The notes: generated from the sequence alone by a model not told the origin. Counted from the first letter of the stretch, positions 32,560 to 42,559 are shown. The stretch: 64,000 nucleotides of DNA from Clostridium_AI sp964409685 (GCA_964409685.1 CAYPEJ010000008.1:62001-126000); one strand, 5' to 3'. Numbers and translations: made by a program.

Positions 32560-34563
32560 ATGGAAGAGATAGGGAAAATAAAGACAGAATTTAAGACTTA
32601 TGAGGAATTTGAGCAGCAGGTATCTACTGAATTAAGCAAGCAGGCGGAGAGCTTTGTAAGACTTGGGTACCTTATGAAGATTGCAAGAGATACGGATATT
32701 TTGCAATCTTCTGGATATGCAAACGTAACAGAGTTTGCAGCTGACAAGTATAACTTAACAAAGGACCAGGTATCACGTTTTATCCACATCAACGACAAGT
32801 TCTCGAAAGAAGGTTATTCAGAAGAATTGGAGGACCAATACAAAGGATATGGATATTCAAAGTTGTCGGTTATGCTGACACTTCCAGAATCGGTAGTAAA
32901 TGTATTGGATCCACAGATGACAAGAAGTCAAATTGTGGAGGTTCAGAAAGAATACAAGGAAGAAAAAGCAATATCTCCTCTGGAAGCGATGATGGAAAAG
33001 AAGGATCCAATGCAGCAGGAGTTGACAAGCAATTTAGAGAAGTTCTTACATCAGTATGGGTATAACAATAGAGAGATGTTTAAGAGACTGGCAGATGCAA
33101 GAGTAAAGGGCGGAGATTTTGCAGAAAACATTATGGATGTAATAGCACCAACAGGGGTAGCACAGTTGACAGAACGTATTATGGGGGTTGGAAAATTACT
33201 TTTAAGCATTAAAGGAAAAGACGAAATGATACAGGTTGTAAACATGCGAGAAGACAGTACAGAGAAATTCCAGTGGTCTGATTTGTGTAATGCATTAAGA
33301 TTATATGGCGATGGCTCAAAGGAAACATGGGAAGAACTTTACGGAGAACCATATGAGGTAGCAGAAGAGCTACTAGAAAAGGAGAAGGGAAATGACGAAG
33401 AGAGAGATGATTCTAGAGACAATAAAGCAGGAGAAGGGAAAGATGCCATCCACACGAAGGATGATACGAAGACAGAAAAGAAGAGTGAGCAGACTGAGCA
33501 AGATGCTGGCCAGATTTCCGGAAAAGGAGTAGAAGAACTGCCAGTTGTAAAGGTTAAGGCTATAACAGAGGAATTAAAGGACAAGCTATTCGATATCTGG
33601 TTTAGCAATGTATCAGAAGATAAGATTGAGGCAGCTTGTAAGATGATGGTTAGCATGAGATTTACAGAGCTTATCAACACTACTCCTAGAAAGTTATTCT
33701 TGTTAGTACAAACAAGTGAAGTATCTACAGAAGAAATCAAGCAAGATGGAGAATTACTAACAAAAGTTGAAGATAGTAGTCGTACAGGATTCTTCACAGC
33801 GCAAGACTTCCTGAAACGGTTCACAAAGAAGTTCTTAGATCCATATAAAGAAAAACAAAGTGAATCTAATAGCGTTCCAGAATCTGCGGAAGTTGCCCAA
33901 GTGCAGCAGGAAAGAACAGATGAAGAAATAGCGATATTAGCAGAATGTGTCTATGCAATAATAAAGAAATACGGAGAGGAGCTAGTATTTTTATCTGAGT
34001 ACACAACACAAACAGTAAAAAACCTGTTGGATAAAACTACAACAGGTGCAACATGGGTTGAGTTTGAGGTAGATGGATTATGTCATGAGGCACAAGTAGA
34101 TTCATCGGGAGCAAGCGGAATAGAAGAAATGGTAATATACGAAAAGACTTCTACCAAAGACTATATTTGGCCAATAGATGAAGTGTATGAGGAAATTGCT
34201 AGAGTGATTAATTTTGAAGGACCGGGAATTTTCATAGAGGAGCAGATACCAGGGCAAATGAAAGTAGATGATTATTCTGAATTAAAACCGGATGATGTAA
34301 TCCAAGAGATTCAGGAAGAAAACGCATATACATCTATTGCATTTAGATGTATTCCAAAAGATATTGTATTTTTTATTGCGGGGAATAAGGTAGAAGAAGC
34401 AAAAGTGGAAGAGGTAACAGTAAAGGAAGACTTAATCCCTATGATAACGGTAAAAGCAACAGATCCGAATGCATTGATTGTAATAGAATTCAATCAAAAG
34501 GAAGACTGGGGAAAGAAACTATTTAGAACAAGGGCAGCAGCAGAGCAAGCATTGGAGGCATAG
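32560..34563 (+). CDS. Large phage protein, ParB/DUF3102-like N-terminus
   Basis: 667 aa. The N-terminal ~120 residues (SFVRLGYLMKIARDTDILQSSGYANVTEFAADKYNLTKDQVSRFI) look like a sporulation/ParB-type helical DNA-binding region. A low-complexity Glu/Lys/Asp linker spans about 270-325. The C-terminal ~120 residues resemble a separate beta-rich domain. I cannot assign a function; a replication or segregation role is possible from position. Confidence 0.55.
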   Translation: MEEIGKIKTEFKTYEEFEQQVSTELSKQAESFVRLGYLMKIARDTDILQSSGYANVTEFAADKYNLTKDQVSRFIHINDKFSKEGYSEELEDQYKGYGYSKLSVMLTLPESVVNVLDPQMTRSQIVEVQKEYKEEKAISPLEAMMEKKDPMQQELTSNLEKFLHQYGYNNREMFKRLADARVKGGDFAENIMDVIAPTGVAQLTERIMGVGKLLLSIKGKDEMIQVVNMREDSTEKFQWSDLCNALRLYGDGSKETWEELYGEPYEVAEELLEKEKGNDEERDDSRDNKAGEGKDAIHTKDDTKTEKKSEQTEQDAGQISGKGVEELPVVKVKAITEELKDKLFDIWFSNVSEDKIEAACKMMVSMRFTELINTTPRKLFLLVQTSEVSTEEIKQDGELLTKVEDSSRTGFFTAQDFLKRFTKKFLDPYKEKQSESNSVPESAEVAQVQQERTDEEIAILAECVYAIIKKYGEELVFLSEYTTQTVKNLLDKTTTGATWVEFEVDGLCHEAQVDSSGASGIEEMVIYEKTSTKDYIWPIDEVYEEIARVINFEGPGIFIEEQIPGQMKVDDYSELKPDDVIQEIQEENAYTSIAFRCIPKDIVFFIAGNKVEEAKVEEVTVKEDLIPMITVKATDPNALIVIEFNQKEDWGKKLFRTRAAAEQALEA

Positions 34564-34564
34564 A

Positions 34565-35293
34565 ATGTTCATGTTTTATTGGTTCGATGATGGAATAGCC
34601 ATAAGAGGAGCAGGAGAAGCAGAGGAGATTGGAGTAACATTCACCAATATTGCAACAGTCAGAAAAGGACGGGTTAAGGACTATGAAATAAAATCTACAT
34701 ACGCAGACACAGCAATTATAGTAAGCGTCATGGAAGATTACGCTTCAATGATTCAGAAAGAACTAGATAAAGGCAGCTTTGAAACCCCATACACAGGAGA
34801 GTATTACAAGCAACGTGTATTAAACATTGCACGCTCATTCAAGGAACAGATTGAATACACAGAAAAGAAAGCGTCGTTAAAGAATGAGGAGGATATAGGA
34901 GAAGATGCTTTCATACTGGGTAATCGATACAGACAGAAAGTAACCGATCATTTTAAGGAAAGGGAGAAGAAGTGTAAGGAAGAAGCAAGAAAAATGAAAT
35001 ATCTAAGAGAGGTACCGAGCGAGCCTTGGTACTTCTTAGGAAAGGGTGATGATATGATACAGCTCAAGAAAGGTGATATTGTTGATATCCGAGTAAAAGA
35101 TGATGTTGAAAAAAGTAAGACAAAAATTAATACGTACAAAGTGATTTTTATTCCAAAACATAAGAGATTTATTACATGTAATCTTTTGATTGATGACAAG
35201 GAAACAACAATAAATACAACATTCAAGGAATCAGATTTAAAGGGAAATATAGTATGGGGAGGCAAGAAAGTGAATGATGCAACCAGTCACTAA
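34565..35293 (+). CDS. Unknown phage protein, 242 aa
   Basis: Starts 1 bp after the previous gene. N-terminal beta-rich segment (MFMFYWFDDGIAIRGAGEAEEIGVTF), central charged helices, and a C-terminal SH3-like half (IQLKKGDIVDIRVKDD). The MIQLKKGD context could be an internal start. No family is recognised. Confidence 0.5.
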   Translation: MFMFYWFDDGIAIRGAGEAEEIGVTFTNIATVRKGRVKDYEIKSTYADTAIIVSVMEDYASMIQKELDKGSFETPYTGEYYKQRVLNIARSFKEQIEYTEKKASLKNEEDIGEDAFILGNRYRQKVTDHFKEREKKCKEEARKMKYLREVPSEPWYFLGKGDDMIQLKKGDIVDIRVKDDVEKSKTKINTYKVIFIPKHKRFITCNLLIDDKETTINTTFKESDLKGNIVWGGKKVNDATSH

Positions 35294-35726
35294 CGTAAAA
35301 AGAAAGTCAATACCTAAAAAGATTAGATTGCAAGTATGGGAAAAGTACAATCATCACTGTGCGTACTGTGGTTGCGAATTGAAATACAAAGAAATGCAAG
35401 TAGACCACATCACATCAAAGTACTGGAACAATGGAGTAGATGACATATCAAATTATAATCCAGCATGTAGGATGTGCAATTTTTATAAAAGCACATTATC
35501 GCTTGAGGGGTTTAGAGAACAATTACAGACAATACACAAGAGACTAGAGAAAATATTTATATATAGACTGGCAAAGAAATATGGAATTATCACAGAGAAC
35601 AAAGAGCAGATTGAGTTTTATTTTGAAAGATTCCAGTGCCTTGAAGGACAAATGCTAAGGGATAAGGAGAGGAAAGAAAAGAAGGAATCTACCGAAAGGT
35701 CAAATATAAATGTTTCACGAGGTTAG
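35274..35726 (+). CDS. HNH endonuclease
   Basis: 150 aa; overlaps the previous gene by 20 nt. Classic HNH motif CAYCGCELKYKEMQVDHI ... NYNPACRMCNFYKS with two CxxC zinc pairs. Likely ATG 35275 or 35278. Such enzymes may assist DNA packaging or degrade competing DNA. Confidence 0.8.
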   Translation: MMQPVTNVKRKSIPKKIRLQVWEKYNHHCAYCGCELKYKEMQVDHITSKYWNNGVDDISNYNPACRMCNFYKSTLSLEGFREQLQTIHKRLEKIFIYRLAKKYGIITENKEQIEFYFERFQCLEGQMLRDKERKEKKESTERSNINVSRG

Positions 35727-35788
35727 CTGGCAGTAGACCTCAACAAGATTGTTCAAGGCGGCCTTAGTAGACCGCCAAAATATGTATA

Positions 35789-35845
35789 TTAAAGATTAGA
35801 AGCTATAACAAATGCAATAACAGCAGCTGAAGCAATAACATACAT
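35789..35845 (-). CDS. 18-aa hydrophobic peptide (toxin-like)
   Basis: On the minus strand AAAGGTGGTG precedes ATG 35845, giving MYVIASAAVIAFVIASNL, a single membrane helix. It is in the 190-bp gap after the HNH gene, next to an 18-bp GGCGG/CCGCC hairpin at 35757. Small size means it could be chance; type I toxins have this form. Confidence 0.3.
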   Translation of the reverse strand: MYVIASAAVIAFVIASNL

Positions 35846-35920
35846 GTTAAACACCACCTTTCAGATAAACTAATAGCAGTATAATAGTATATTATGGAAA
35901 AGTCAAGAAAGGAGAACAAT

Positions 35921-36211
35921 ATGGGAATAGGCGATGGTGTAAATACATATTCAGACAGCACGCTAGAAAATATGAAGAAGTCAGAATTGATAAGTACAAT
36001 CAGATGCTTAGAAAGAAACTGCAAAGCGTACTCAGAAAGGCTTGAAAATCAGGAAAAACTATTAGAAGAAAAGGAATGTGACGTTGAAATAACAGGAATA
36101 AATTCTGCAATAGGTTGCAGTATAGGTACATGCGATTGTGGGCAGCAGGTAAGAAGTTATCAAAAATACTGCGATGAATGTGGAAGGAGATTATTTTGGA
36201 ACGAACTATGA
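35921..36211 (+). CDS. Zinc-ribbon phage protein
   Basis: 96 aa from ATG 35921 (AAAGGAG upstream). Coiled-coil N-terminus and C-terminal zinc ribbon CDCGQQVRSYQKYCDECG. Function unknown. The next gene overlaps its stop by ATGA. Confidence 0.6.
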   Translation: MGIGDGVNTYSDSTLENMKKSELISTIRCLERNCKAYSERLENQEKLLEEKECDVEITGINSAIGCSIGTCDCGQQVRSYQKYCDECGRRLFWNEL

Positions 36212-36513
36212 ATAGTAATACAGATTATTACAATAACATGCCGCAAGATTTTAAGGATGCAGTAAATGTTATAAAAAAGTATTGCCAAAATGAAGATTGC
36301 CAGGACTATGAATGTTCAGATTGTCCATATTCACTTAAAGTTATTAGATGCGGAGATGCGAACGTTAATCTGGATGAAGTTTTTCCTGACAATCTTATAG
36401 AAAAAATTGTAGATTTCATAACAGAGTATGATACAACAATTGAACAAGCAATAATTTTAAAAGATAGAGAACTATTAGAGCAATGCGTAAAAGAATATGT
36501 GGAAAGAAGGTAA
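36208..36513 (+). CDS. Cys-rich phage protein, unknown
   Basis: 101 aa, ATGA-coupled to the gene before it. A Cys cluster (YCQNEDCQDYECSDCPY) suggests a metal or disulphide site. No family is recognised. Confidence 0.5.
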   Translation: MNSNTDYYNNMPQDFKDAVNVIKKYCQNEDCQDYECSDCPYSLKVIRCGDANVNLDEVFPDNLIEKIVDFITEYDTTIEQAIILKDRELLEQCVKEYVERR

Positions 36514-36517
36514 GAAG

Positions 36518-36925
36518 ATGAATAAAGCTATTCTTATTTCTATCAGAAAGGAATGGTGGGACAAGATAAAGACAGGGCAGAAGAAGATAGAGCTGAGAAA
36601 GACAGCACCTAAACAGTTAAAAGGCACATGTACATGTTATGTGTATGTGCCGGAAGAAAAAGCGGTATGTGGGCAGTTTGTATTACAAGGAGTTGCACCA
36701 GTGCAACCGTCCGAAGAGTTGGTACAGACAAGCTGTGTTTCAATAGAGCAGCAGGAAGAGTATAAAGGAGAAGGAACTTTGTACGGATGGCTTATTGCAA
36801 TGCCAGCTCACTATGAATGTAAGTTTGATATTAAGAAGTTATTTAACGTAAAGCGACCGCCGCAATCATATCAATATGTAGAAGAGCCAACAAGAGAAAA
36901 AAGAATGGAGGCAAGAATTGTATGA
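36518..36925 (+). CDS. ASCH/PUA-like domain protein
   Basis: 135 aa from ATG 36518. The N-terminus AILISIRKEWWDKIKTGQKKIELRKTAP matches the ASCH pattern (G-x-K-x-x-E-x-R), a fold that binds RNA or modified nucleotides. Role in the phage unknown. Its coding region contains the 16-bp palindrome GTTGCACCAGTGCAAC at 36692-36707. Confidence 0.7.
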   Translation: MNKAILISIRKEWWDKIKTGQKKIELRKTAPKQLKGTCTCYVYVPEEKAVCGQFVLQGVAPVQPSEELVQTSCVSIEQQEEYKGEGTLYGWLIAMPAHYECKFDIKKLFNVKRPPQSYQYVEEPTREKRMEARIV

Positions 36926-37021
36926 AACAAATTGTATTAACATTATTTTAGGAGGAATTGGAAGTGTGTTAAGAGTAAGGCTGACGAAAAAAGTATATGC
37001 TTGAGAGATGGAGGATGGAAA

Positions 37022-37429
37022 GTGAATTATAAAGAAGCAAGAGACGAACTAAAGAGATATGCAAAATTAAAGACTAGATTGCAAAGGTTATCGGAGAGAG
37101 AAAATGAGCTTGCTGAAAAGATTAATTCAGCAAGAGGACAAAAAGTAACAGGACTTCCGACGTCGCAAGGAAAGAAAAAAGATTTATCAGATTACATAGT
37201 TGCTCAAGACGAAATCAAAGCAAGGAAAGAGGAAACTGAAAGAATGATAGCTAAAATTGAGTCTAGGGCAGCAGTAATGAGAGATGATGAACTAGCTGAA
37301 ATAATTAGATTAAGGTATTTAAAAGAACGATGCTGGTCAGAAGTTGGAAACCAGTTTGATCGTTCAGAGAGTTGGGCTAAGCATAAGAATAAAGAGGCAA
37401 TAAGAGCTTATGCAGCTTGTCAAAGTTGA
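37022..37429 (+). CDS. RinA/sigma-4-like late transcription regulator
   Basis: 135 aa. GTG 37022 is chosen because GGAGG lies 7 nt upstream. An N-terminal coiled-coil is followed by a sigma region 4-like HTH (LAEIIRLRYLKERCWSEVGNQFDRSESWAKHKNKEAIRAY). Its place right before the terminase genes is typical of ArpU/RinA-type activators of late genes. Direct TTGCAC repeats just downstream may be part of its target. Confidence 0.7.
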   Translation: MNYKEARDELKRYAKLKTRLQRLSERENELAEKINSARGQKVTGLPTSQGKKKDLSDYIVAQDEIKARKEETERMIAKIESRAAVMRDDELAEIIRLRYLKERCWSEVGNQFDRSESWAKHKNKEAIRAYAACQS

Positions 37430-37430
37430 C

Positions 37431-37467
37431 GTTGCACAAAGTTGCACGAAATTGCACTAATTTGCAC
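37431..37467 (+). repeat. Four TTGCAC direct repeats at 10-bp spacing
   Basis: GTTGCAC at 37431 and 37441, ATTGCAC at 37451 and TTTGCAC at 37461, exactly one helical turn apart. They lie between the late regulator and the terminase genes, a probable protein-binding array. Confidence 0.6.
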
Positions 37468-37514
37468 ACAAAAGCACTATTATATATGTTATTATACAAG
37501 AGTAAAGAAGAAAC

Positions 37515-37554
37515 AAGGAGCTCATGTACTAAAAAATAGTATAGAGCTCCTTTT
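37515..37554 (+). terminator. Terminator before the packaging genes
   Basis: GGAGCTC pairs with GAGCTCC, extended by TACT/AGTA, followed by TTTT. Confidence 0.8.
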
Positions 37555-37578
37555 GTGTTCTAAAAAGAAGGTGTAATA

Positions 37579-38523
37579 ATGTCTAGGGCTAGAAGTCCAA
37601 ATCCTTTAAAGGAAAAAGCACTAAAGATGTACAAATCAGGAAAGACCCTGGCTGACATAGCTAGGGAACTTGATAAGCCTGAGGGAACTGTGAGGCGTTG
37701 GAAATATGAAGGAAAGTGGGATGCCGATCCGAACATTGTAATATCGAACGTTCGTAATAAGCAAAGCGAACGTTCGAAAAAGAACATTAGAAAGCAGTCT
37801 GAAAAAAAGTTTGAGGATGCTGTACAAGAGACTTTAGAAAACACAGAATTAACTGAAAAACAAAGATGGTTCTGCGTTTATTATGTGCAGTCAAGAAATG
37901 CAACACAAAGCTATATCAATGCATATAAGACAGATTATTCAACAAGTGCCGTTAATGGTTCTAAATTACTCAGAAACCCTAAGGTAAAAGAAGAAATTAA
38001 CAAATTAAGAGCAATTAAGAAGCAGAATTTGCTTGATGGATATGCAGATATAGAGACAGACATAGTTGAGTTGCAGATGCGTATAGCCATGGCGAGTATG
38101 GGGGATTATATCACGTTTGGCAAAATGAAAGTGCCACAATGGCGTGAAAAGGATGGAAGTTTCCAGCCTGTAGTTGATCCGAATACAGGTGAGCAAAAAG
38201 TGATTGAATATAACACAGTAGACTTAAATGACTCTAAAATGGTTGATATGCAGCTTGTAAAGTCTGTAAAAGAAGGAAAGGACGGTATTACATTCCAGCT
38301 AAAAGATGGACAAAAGGCAATCGACTGGTTGACGAATTACTTTGAGTTTAACCCAGGGGATAAGAGAAAAGCAGATTTTGAAGCTAAACGACTTGAGATG
38401 GAAATGCTCAGGCTGGAACTATCGAACAGGGATAATACACAAGAGGGAGAGATGGAAGACGATGGGTTCCTTGATAGCTTGAATGAGACTGCGAAAGTAA
38501 CATGGGAAAATGAAAATGAATAA
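37579..38523 (+). CDS. Terminase small subunit
   Basis: 314 aa. N-terminal HTH (KSGKTLADIARELDKPEGTVRRWK) for DNA recognition and a central Terminase_2 region (LTEKQRWFCVYYVQSRNATQSYINAY ... GSKLLRNPKVKEEI). It recognises the phage packaging site. Two CGAACGTTCG palindromes occur within the gene at 37745 and 37767, a possible pac element. The large subunit follows. Confidence 0.88.
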   Translation: MSRARSPNPLKEKALKMYKSGKTLADIARELDKPEGTVRRWKYEGKWDADPNIVISNVRNKQSERSKKNIRKQSEKKFEDAVQETLENTELTEKQRWFCVYYVQSRNATQSYINAYKTDYSTSAVNGSKLLRNPKVKEEINKLRAIKKQNLLDGYADIETDIVELQMRIAMASMGDYITFGKMKVPQWREKDGSFQPVVDPNTGEQKVIEYNTVDLNDSKMVDMQLVKSVKEGKDGITFQLKDGQKAIDWLTNYFEFNPGDKRKADFEAKRLEMEMLRLELSNRDNTQEGEMEDDGFLDSLNETAKVTWENENE

Positions 38524-38674
38524 TTTTTCTGTGCAACCAGTATAAAAATACAAGATTAATGCATAAAAAAACGAAAAAATAATTCTAGCAAAACCGAACA
38601 TTCAAATTATCAAACATTTAACGAACTCTATTCGATTAATAACCAATTTATCGTAGAGAGCAGGTGGTAATAAT

Positions 38675-40018
38675 GTGAGTGATTTTTTCAAAGAATTCGA
38701 CAACAGGATAGCAAAGCTAAGAGCAAAGAAAAAGCAATCTGCAAAGAAAGTAAAGCAGGTTGTTTTTAAGTTTCAACCATTTTCTCAAAAACAGAAGAAG
38801 GTATTAACGTGGTGGTGTCCAGCAAGTCCAGTAAGAGAAAGAGAAGGAATCATTGCAGATGGGGCAATCAGAAGTGGTAAAACACTCTGCATGTCTCTAT
38901 CATTCGTAATTTGGGCAATGACAAGCTTTGCAGGGCAGAATTTCGCAATGTGTGGAAAGACAATTGGATCATTCAGACGAAATGTACTATTTTGGCTTAA
39001 ACTCATGCTAAGAGCAAGAGGGTACAAGTTTAAAGACCATAGAGCTGATAATATGCTAGAGGTAATGAAAGGCAACAGAACGAATTACTTCTACATATTT
39101 GGCGGAAAAGATGAGCGTTCACAAGATTTGATTCAAGGTATTACTCTTGCTGGACTATTTTGCGACGAGGTTGCTCTCATGCCAGAGTCTTTCGTAAACC
39201 AAGCTACAGGTCGTTGCTCTGTGGAGGGTAGCAAATTCTGGTTTAACTGCAATCCTGATGGGCCATTTCACTGGTTCAAGGTTAATTGGATTGACAAGTT
39301 AGAAGAAAAGAAATTATTGTACATACACTTTACAATGGATGATAATTTGTCATTATCTGAAAGGATAAAAGAGCGTTATCGTTCAATGTACACGGGAGTA
39401 TTCTTCCAACGATATATTCGTGGACTTTGGGTTGCAGCAGAAGGTGTTATCTATGACATGTTCGAAAGAACAAAACATGTTCGAAGTACATTCGAGAATT
39501 TGCTACATGAGTATTATGTAAGTTGTGACTATGGTACTCAGAATGCAACAGTATTTCTTCTTTGGGACAAGCGTTCAGATGGTGTTTGGTGCTGTGTTAA
39601 GGAATACTATTACAGTGGTAGAGATGAAGAAAGACAGAAGACAGATAACGAATATGCAGATGACTTGAAAGAATGGCTAGGCGGTATTAAACCAAAGAAA
39701 ATCATTATTGATCCATCTGCATCATCATTCATTGCACTATTGAAAAAGAGAGGCTATAGCATAAAGAAAGCTAAGAATGATGTTTTAGATGGTATTCGTT
39801 ATGTTGGAACGCTACTCAATCAAGGAAAGTTACTATTTTCGGATAATTGTATAAATACCTTGAAAGAGTTTTCGGCATATGTGTGGGATCTAAAAGCTTC
39901 CGAAGGAGGCGAAGATAAGCCAATAAAAACGAATGACCATGCAATGGATGCAATAAGATACTTCTGCTATACAGTAATTCGTGTAACTGGTGCCAAATTT
40001 GTTTCATATGACGATTAA
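38675..40018 (+). CDS. Terminase large subunit (PBSX-like)
   Basis: 447 aa ATPase-nuclease that drives DNA packaging. Walker A GAIRSGKTLC near residue 68; Walker B AGLFCDEVALM. The nuclease domain has YVSCDYGTQN, KKIIIDPSASSF and TNDHAMDAIRYF, giving acidic metal ligands. GTG start with CAGGTGG upstream. The 151-bp gap before it contains no obvious gene. Confidence 0.92.
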   Translation: MSDFFKEFDNRIAKLRAKKKQSAKKVKQVVFKFQPFSQKQKKVLTWWCPASPVREREGIIADGAIRSGKTLCMSLSFVIWAMTSFAGQNFAMCGKTIGSFRRNVLFWLKLMLRARGYKFKDHRADNMLEVMKGNRTNYFYIFGGKDERSQDLIQGITLAGLFCDEVALMPESFVNQATGRCSVEGSKFWFNCNPDGPFHWFKVNWIDKLEEKKLLYIHFTMDDNLSLSERIKERYRSMYTGVFFQRYIRGLWVAAEGVIYDMFERTKHVRSTFENLLHEYYVSCDYGTQNATVFLLWDKRSDGVWCCVKEYYYSGRDEERQKTDNEYADDLKEWLGGIKPKKIIIDPSASSFIALLKKRGYSIKKAKNDVLDGIRYVGTLLNQGKLLFSDNCINTLKEFSAYVWDLKASEGGEDKPIKTNDHAMDAIRYFCYTVIRVTGAKFVSYDD

Positions 40019-40041
40019 GGATTAAGACAGGAGGGAGGGGA

Positions 40042-41526
40042 ATGCTAATGGGATACAGAGCTCTTACAGATGATGTAAACGAACTGATAAATAGAAATGC
40101 GGCAATAAAGATATCAGATATTCGGTTTGTAGAGGACGAATTGAGAGATAATGAAGCATCACCAGTTCGTTGTCGAATGCTCGATGGAAAGAGATATTAC
40201 TTTGGAAGGCATGACATATTAGAGAAAAAACGAAAGGTTATCAATGATAGAGGAGAACTTGAAGTAGTAGAAAATCTCGAAAATAACATCACGATTGATA
40301 ATCAATATCGTAAAATGGTTATTCAAAAAACTAATTATCTGTGTGGGAATCCTATCACTTTCAGATGTGACAATGAAAATTATTCTGAATTAATCAAGTT
40401 GAATTTGCTAAGCAAGAATTTCCACAAGAAGTTAAAAAAGATTACAACAGAAGCACTAAACTGTTATGTTGCATTTCTGTACGTGTTTATAAACGAATCC
40501 AGTCAGCTTGATTTTAAAGTATTTGATTCTACACAATGTATTCCTGGATGGACTGATGAAGAAAGAGAGGAATTAGACTATTTAATTAGAAAATATCCTG
40601 TAGAAGTATACGAAGGTCAAGCAAAGCGTGAAAAATACATCATTGAAGTATATACAAGCGATGGAATAGACTACTATACTGCTGATAGAGATGGAGGACA
40701 TCTAAGTCAAGGAGAACCACATAAGAATTACATAACAACAGTGAATGGGCTTGAAGAGAAAGAGTACAACTGGGAACGGCTTCCTGTTATTCCATTCAAG
40801 TACAACGATGAGTGCAAAACGCTTCTATCATGTTGTAAATCTCTGCAAGATGCAATAAATAAAATTGACAGCATTTTTTTAGATACGTTCTGCGAGGATA
40901 AGAGAAATACAGTTGTAGTTGTTACAAATTATGGGGGAGAAGATCCAAAAAGAATAAGAAACCAGATGATGAAATATGGTATTATTCCGATTGAAAATAC
41001 GGATGATGCTCCTGGAGGTGGAATTGATACAATTTCTATTGATGTTAATTCTCAGAATTATCAAGTTGTAAGAGAAATATTGAAAAAGTCAATTATTGAA
41101 AACTGCATGGGATATGATGCAAAAGACGACAAGCTATCTGGCACACCAAATCAAATGAATATACAAAGTATGTATAATGATATCGATTTAGATGCAAATG
41201 GAATGGAAACAGAGTTTCAAAGTAGCTTAGAGATGCTTATGTGGTTTGTAAACGTATTTCTTAGAATAACAGGTAAAGGCGACTATTCACAAGTACCGTA
41301 TGACTTCATTTTTGACAGAGATATGATGATGAATGAAAATGATATAATCAATAACTGCAAAAATAGTGTGGGCATAATATCAAATAAAACAATCATATCG
41401 AACCACCCATATGTAACTGACGTACAACAAGAATTGGACCAAATCAAGAGAGAGAAGGAAGAGGAAACGCAGATGTATCCGGATAGATTAGTTAATTTAG
41501 TTGATGGTGATTTAGATGAAGAATAG
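40042..41526 (+). CDS. Portal protein (SPP1 gp6-like)
   Basis: 494 aa forming the dodecameric portal ring. SPP1/gp6-type sequence with DNQYRKMVIQKTNYLCGNPITF near the N-terminus and a long C-terminal helical region. AGGAGGGAGG precedes; ATG 40042 or 40048 possible. It overlaps the next gene by 11 bp. Confidence 0.88.
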   Translation: MLMGYRALTDDVNELINRNAAIKISDIRFVEDELRDNEASPVRCRMLDGKRYYFGRHDILEKKRKVINDRGELEVVENLENNITIDNQYRKMVIQKTNYLCGNPITFRCDNENYSELIKLNLLSKNFHKKLKKITTEALNCYVAFLYVFINESSQLDFKVFDSTQCIPGWTDEEREELDYLIRKYPVEVYEGQAKREKYIIEVYTSDGIDYYTADRDGGHLSQGEPHKNYITTVNGLEEKEYNWERLPVIPFKYNDECKTLLSCCKSLQDAINKIDSIFLDTFCEDKRNTVVVVTNYGGEDPKRIRNQMMKYGIIPIENTDDAPGGGIDTISIDVNSQNYQVVREILKKSIIENCMGYDAKDDKLSGTPNQMNIQSMYNDIDLDANGMETEFQSSLEMLMWFVNVFLRITGKGDYSQVPYDFIFDRDMMMNENDIINNCKNSVGIISNKTIISNHPYVTDVQQELDQIKREKEEETQMYPDRLVNLVDGDLDEE

Positions 41527-42559
41527 TGAATACTGGCGAAAACGATTTGAAGCAATCGAAAAAGAGAAGTTTCTTTTAACTGATAAATATTATAAGAATG
41601 TTGTAGAGGCATTTGAGGAAGCAAATAAGGAACTGACAATGAAGTTGTTGGAATGGTATGCAAGATTTGCAGACAATAATGATGTAACACTTGCACAAGC
41701 AAGAAAGCTCCTATCTAGTAAGAAACTAGAAGAGTTTAAGTGGACAGTAGAGGAATACATAAAATATGGAAAAGAAAATGCAATAAATCAAGAGTGGATG
41801 CAACAATTAGAGAATGTATCTGCCAGAGTACACATATCTCATTTTGAGACAGCCAAGATTGAATTGCAGCAGATAGTGACCAAATTCTATGGCTTGCAAG
41901 AAAAGCAAATAACGCAGGCTGTAATTGAGGTGTATAATGCTACATCACTTCGAACAACATACGAGATTCAAAAAGGAATGAAACAGTATTTCGATTTCAG
42001 AAAAATAAACCAAAGACAACTTGAAAAGGTAATTAATGCTCCATGGGTATCTGATGCAAAAAATTTTTCAGAGCGTATATGGGGAGATTGTAACAAAATG
42101 GTTTTGGACCTACAAAACCAATTGCAACAAAATATTATACTTGGAAGAGCGCCAGATGAAAGCATTAAGATAATGGCTAATAAGTTCCAAGTGTCAAAGA
42201 GTAAAGCTGCTAACCTGATTCAAACGGAAAGTAGCTATTTCTATTCACGAGCACAGAAAGATACTTTTTCAGAATTGAGTGTTGAGCAATTTCAATTTAT
42301 AGCAACGCTTGATTCTAAGACTTCAGCTATATGCAGAAGTATGGATGAAAAAGTATTTACACTGAATGAATATAAAATAGGCGTAAATGCCCCACCATTA
42401 CATTGTCGTTGCAGAAGTTGTACAGTCCCTTATTTTGAAACTGATTTCAATATAGAAGATTCAAGGGCATATAGAAAGAGCGATGGAAAGACAGATTGGT
42501 GTGAGGATTTATCATATGAGAAATGGAAAGAAAAATATGTAAAATGTAAAGGAGAATAA
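41516..42559 (+). CDS. Minor head protein (Mu F / SPP1 gp7-like)
   Basis: 347 aa. The C-terminal motif SAICRSMDEKVFTLNEY and PPLHCRCRSCTVPYF is diagnostic of the Mu gpF-like family. It sits on the portal inside the capsid and may assist DNA ejection. Confidence 0.88.
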   Translation: MKNSEYWRKRFEAIEKEKFLLTDKYYKNVVEAFEEANKELTMKLLEWYARFADNNDVTLAQARKLLSSKKLEEFKWTVEEYIKYGKENAINQEWMQQLENVSARVHISHFETAKIELQQIVTKFYGLQEKQITQAVIEVYNATSLRTTYEIQKGMKQYFDFRKINQRQLEKVINAPWVSDAKNFSERIWGDCNKMVLDLQNQLQQNIILGRAPDESIKIMANKFQVSKSKAANLIQTESSYFYSRAQKDTFSELSVEQFQFIATLDSKTSAICRSMDEKVFTLNEYKIGVNAPPLHCRCRSCTVPYFETDFNIEDSRAYRKSDGKTDWCEDLSYEKWKEKYVKCKGE

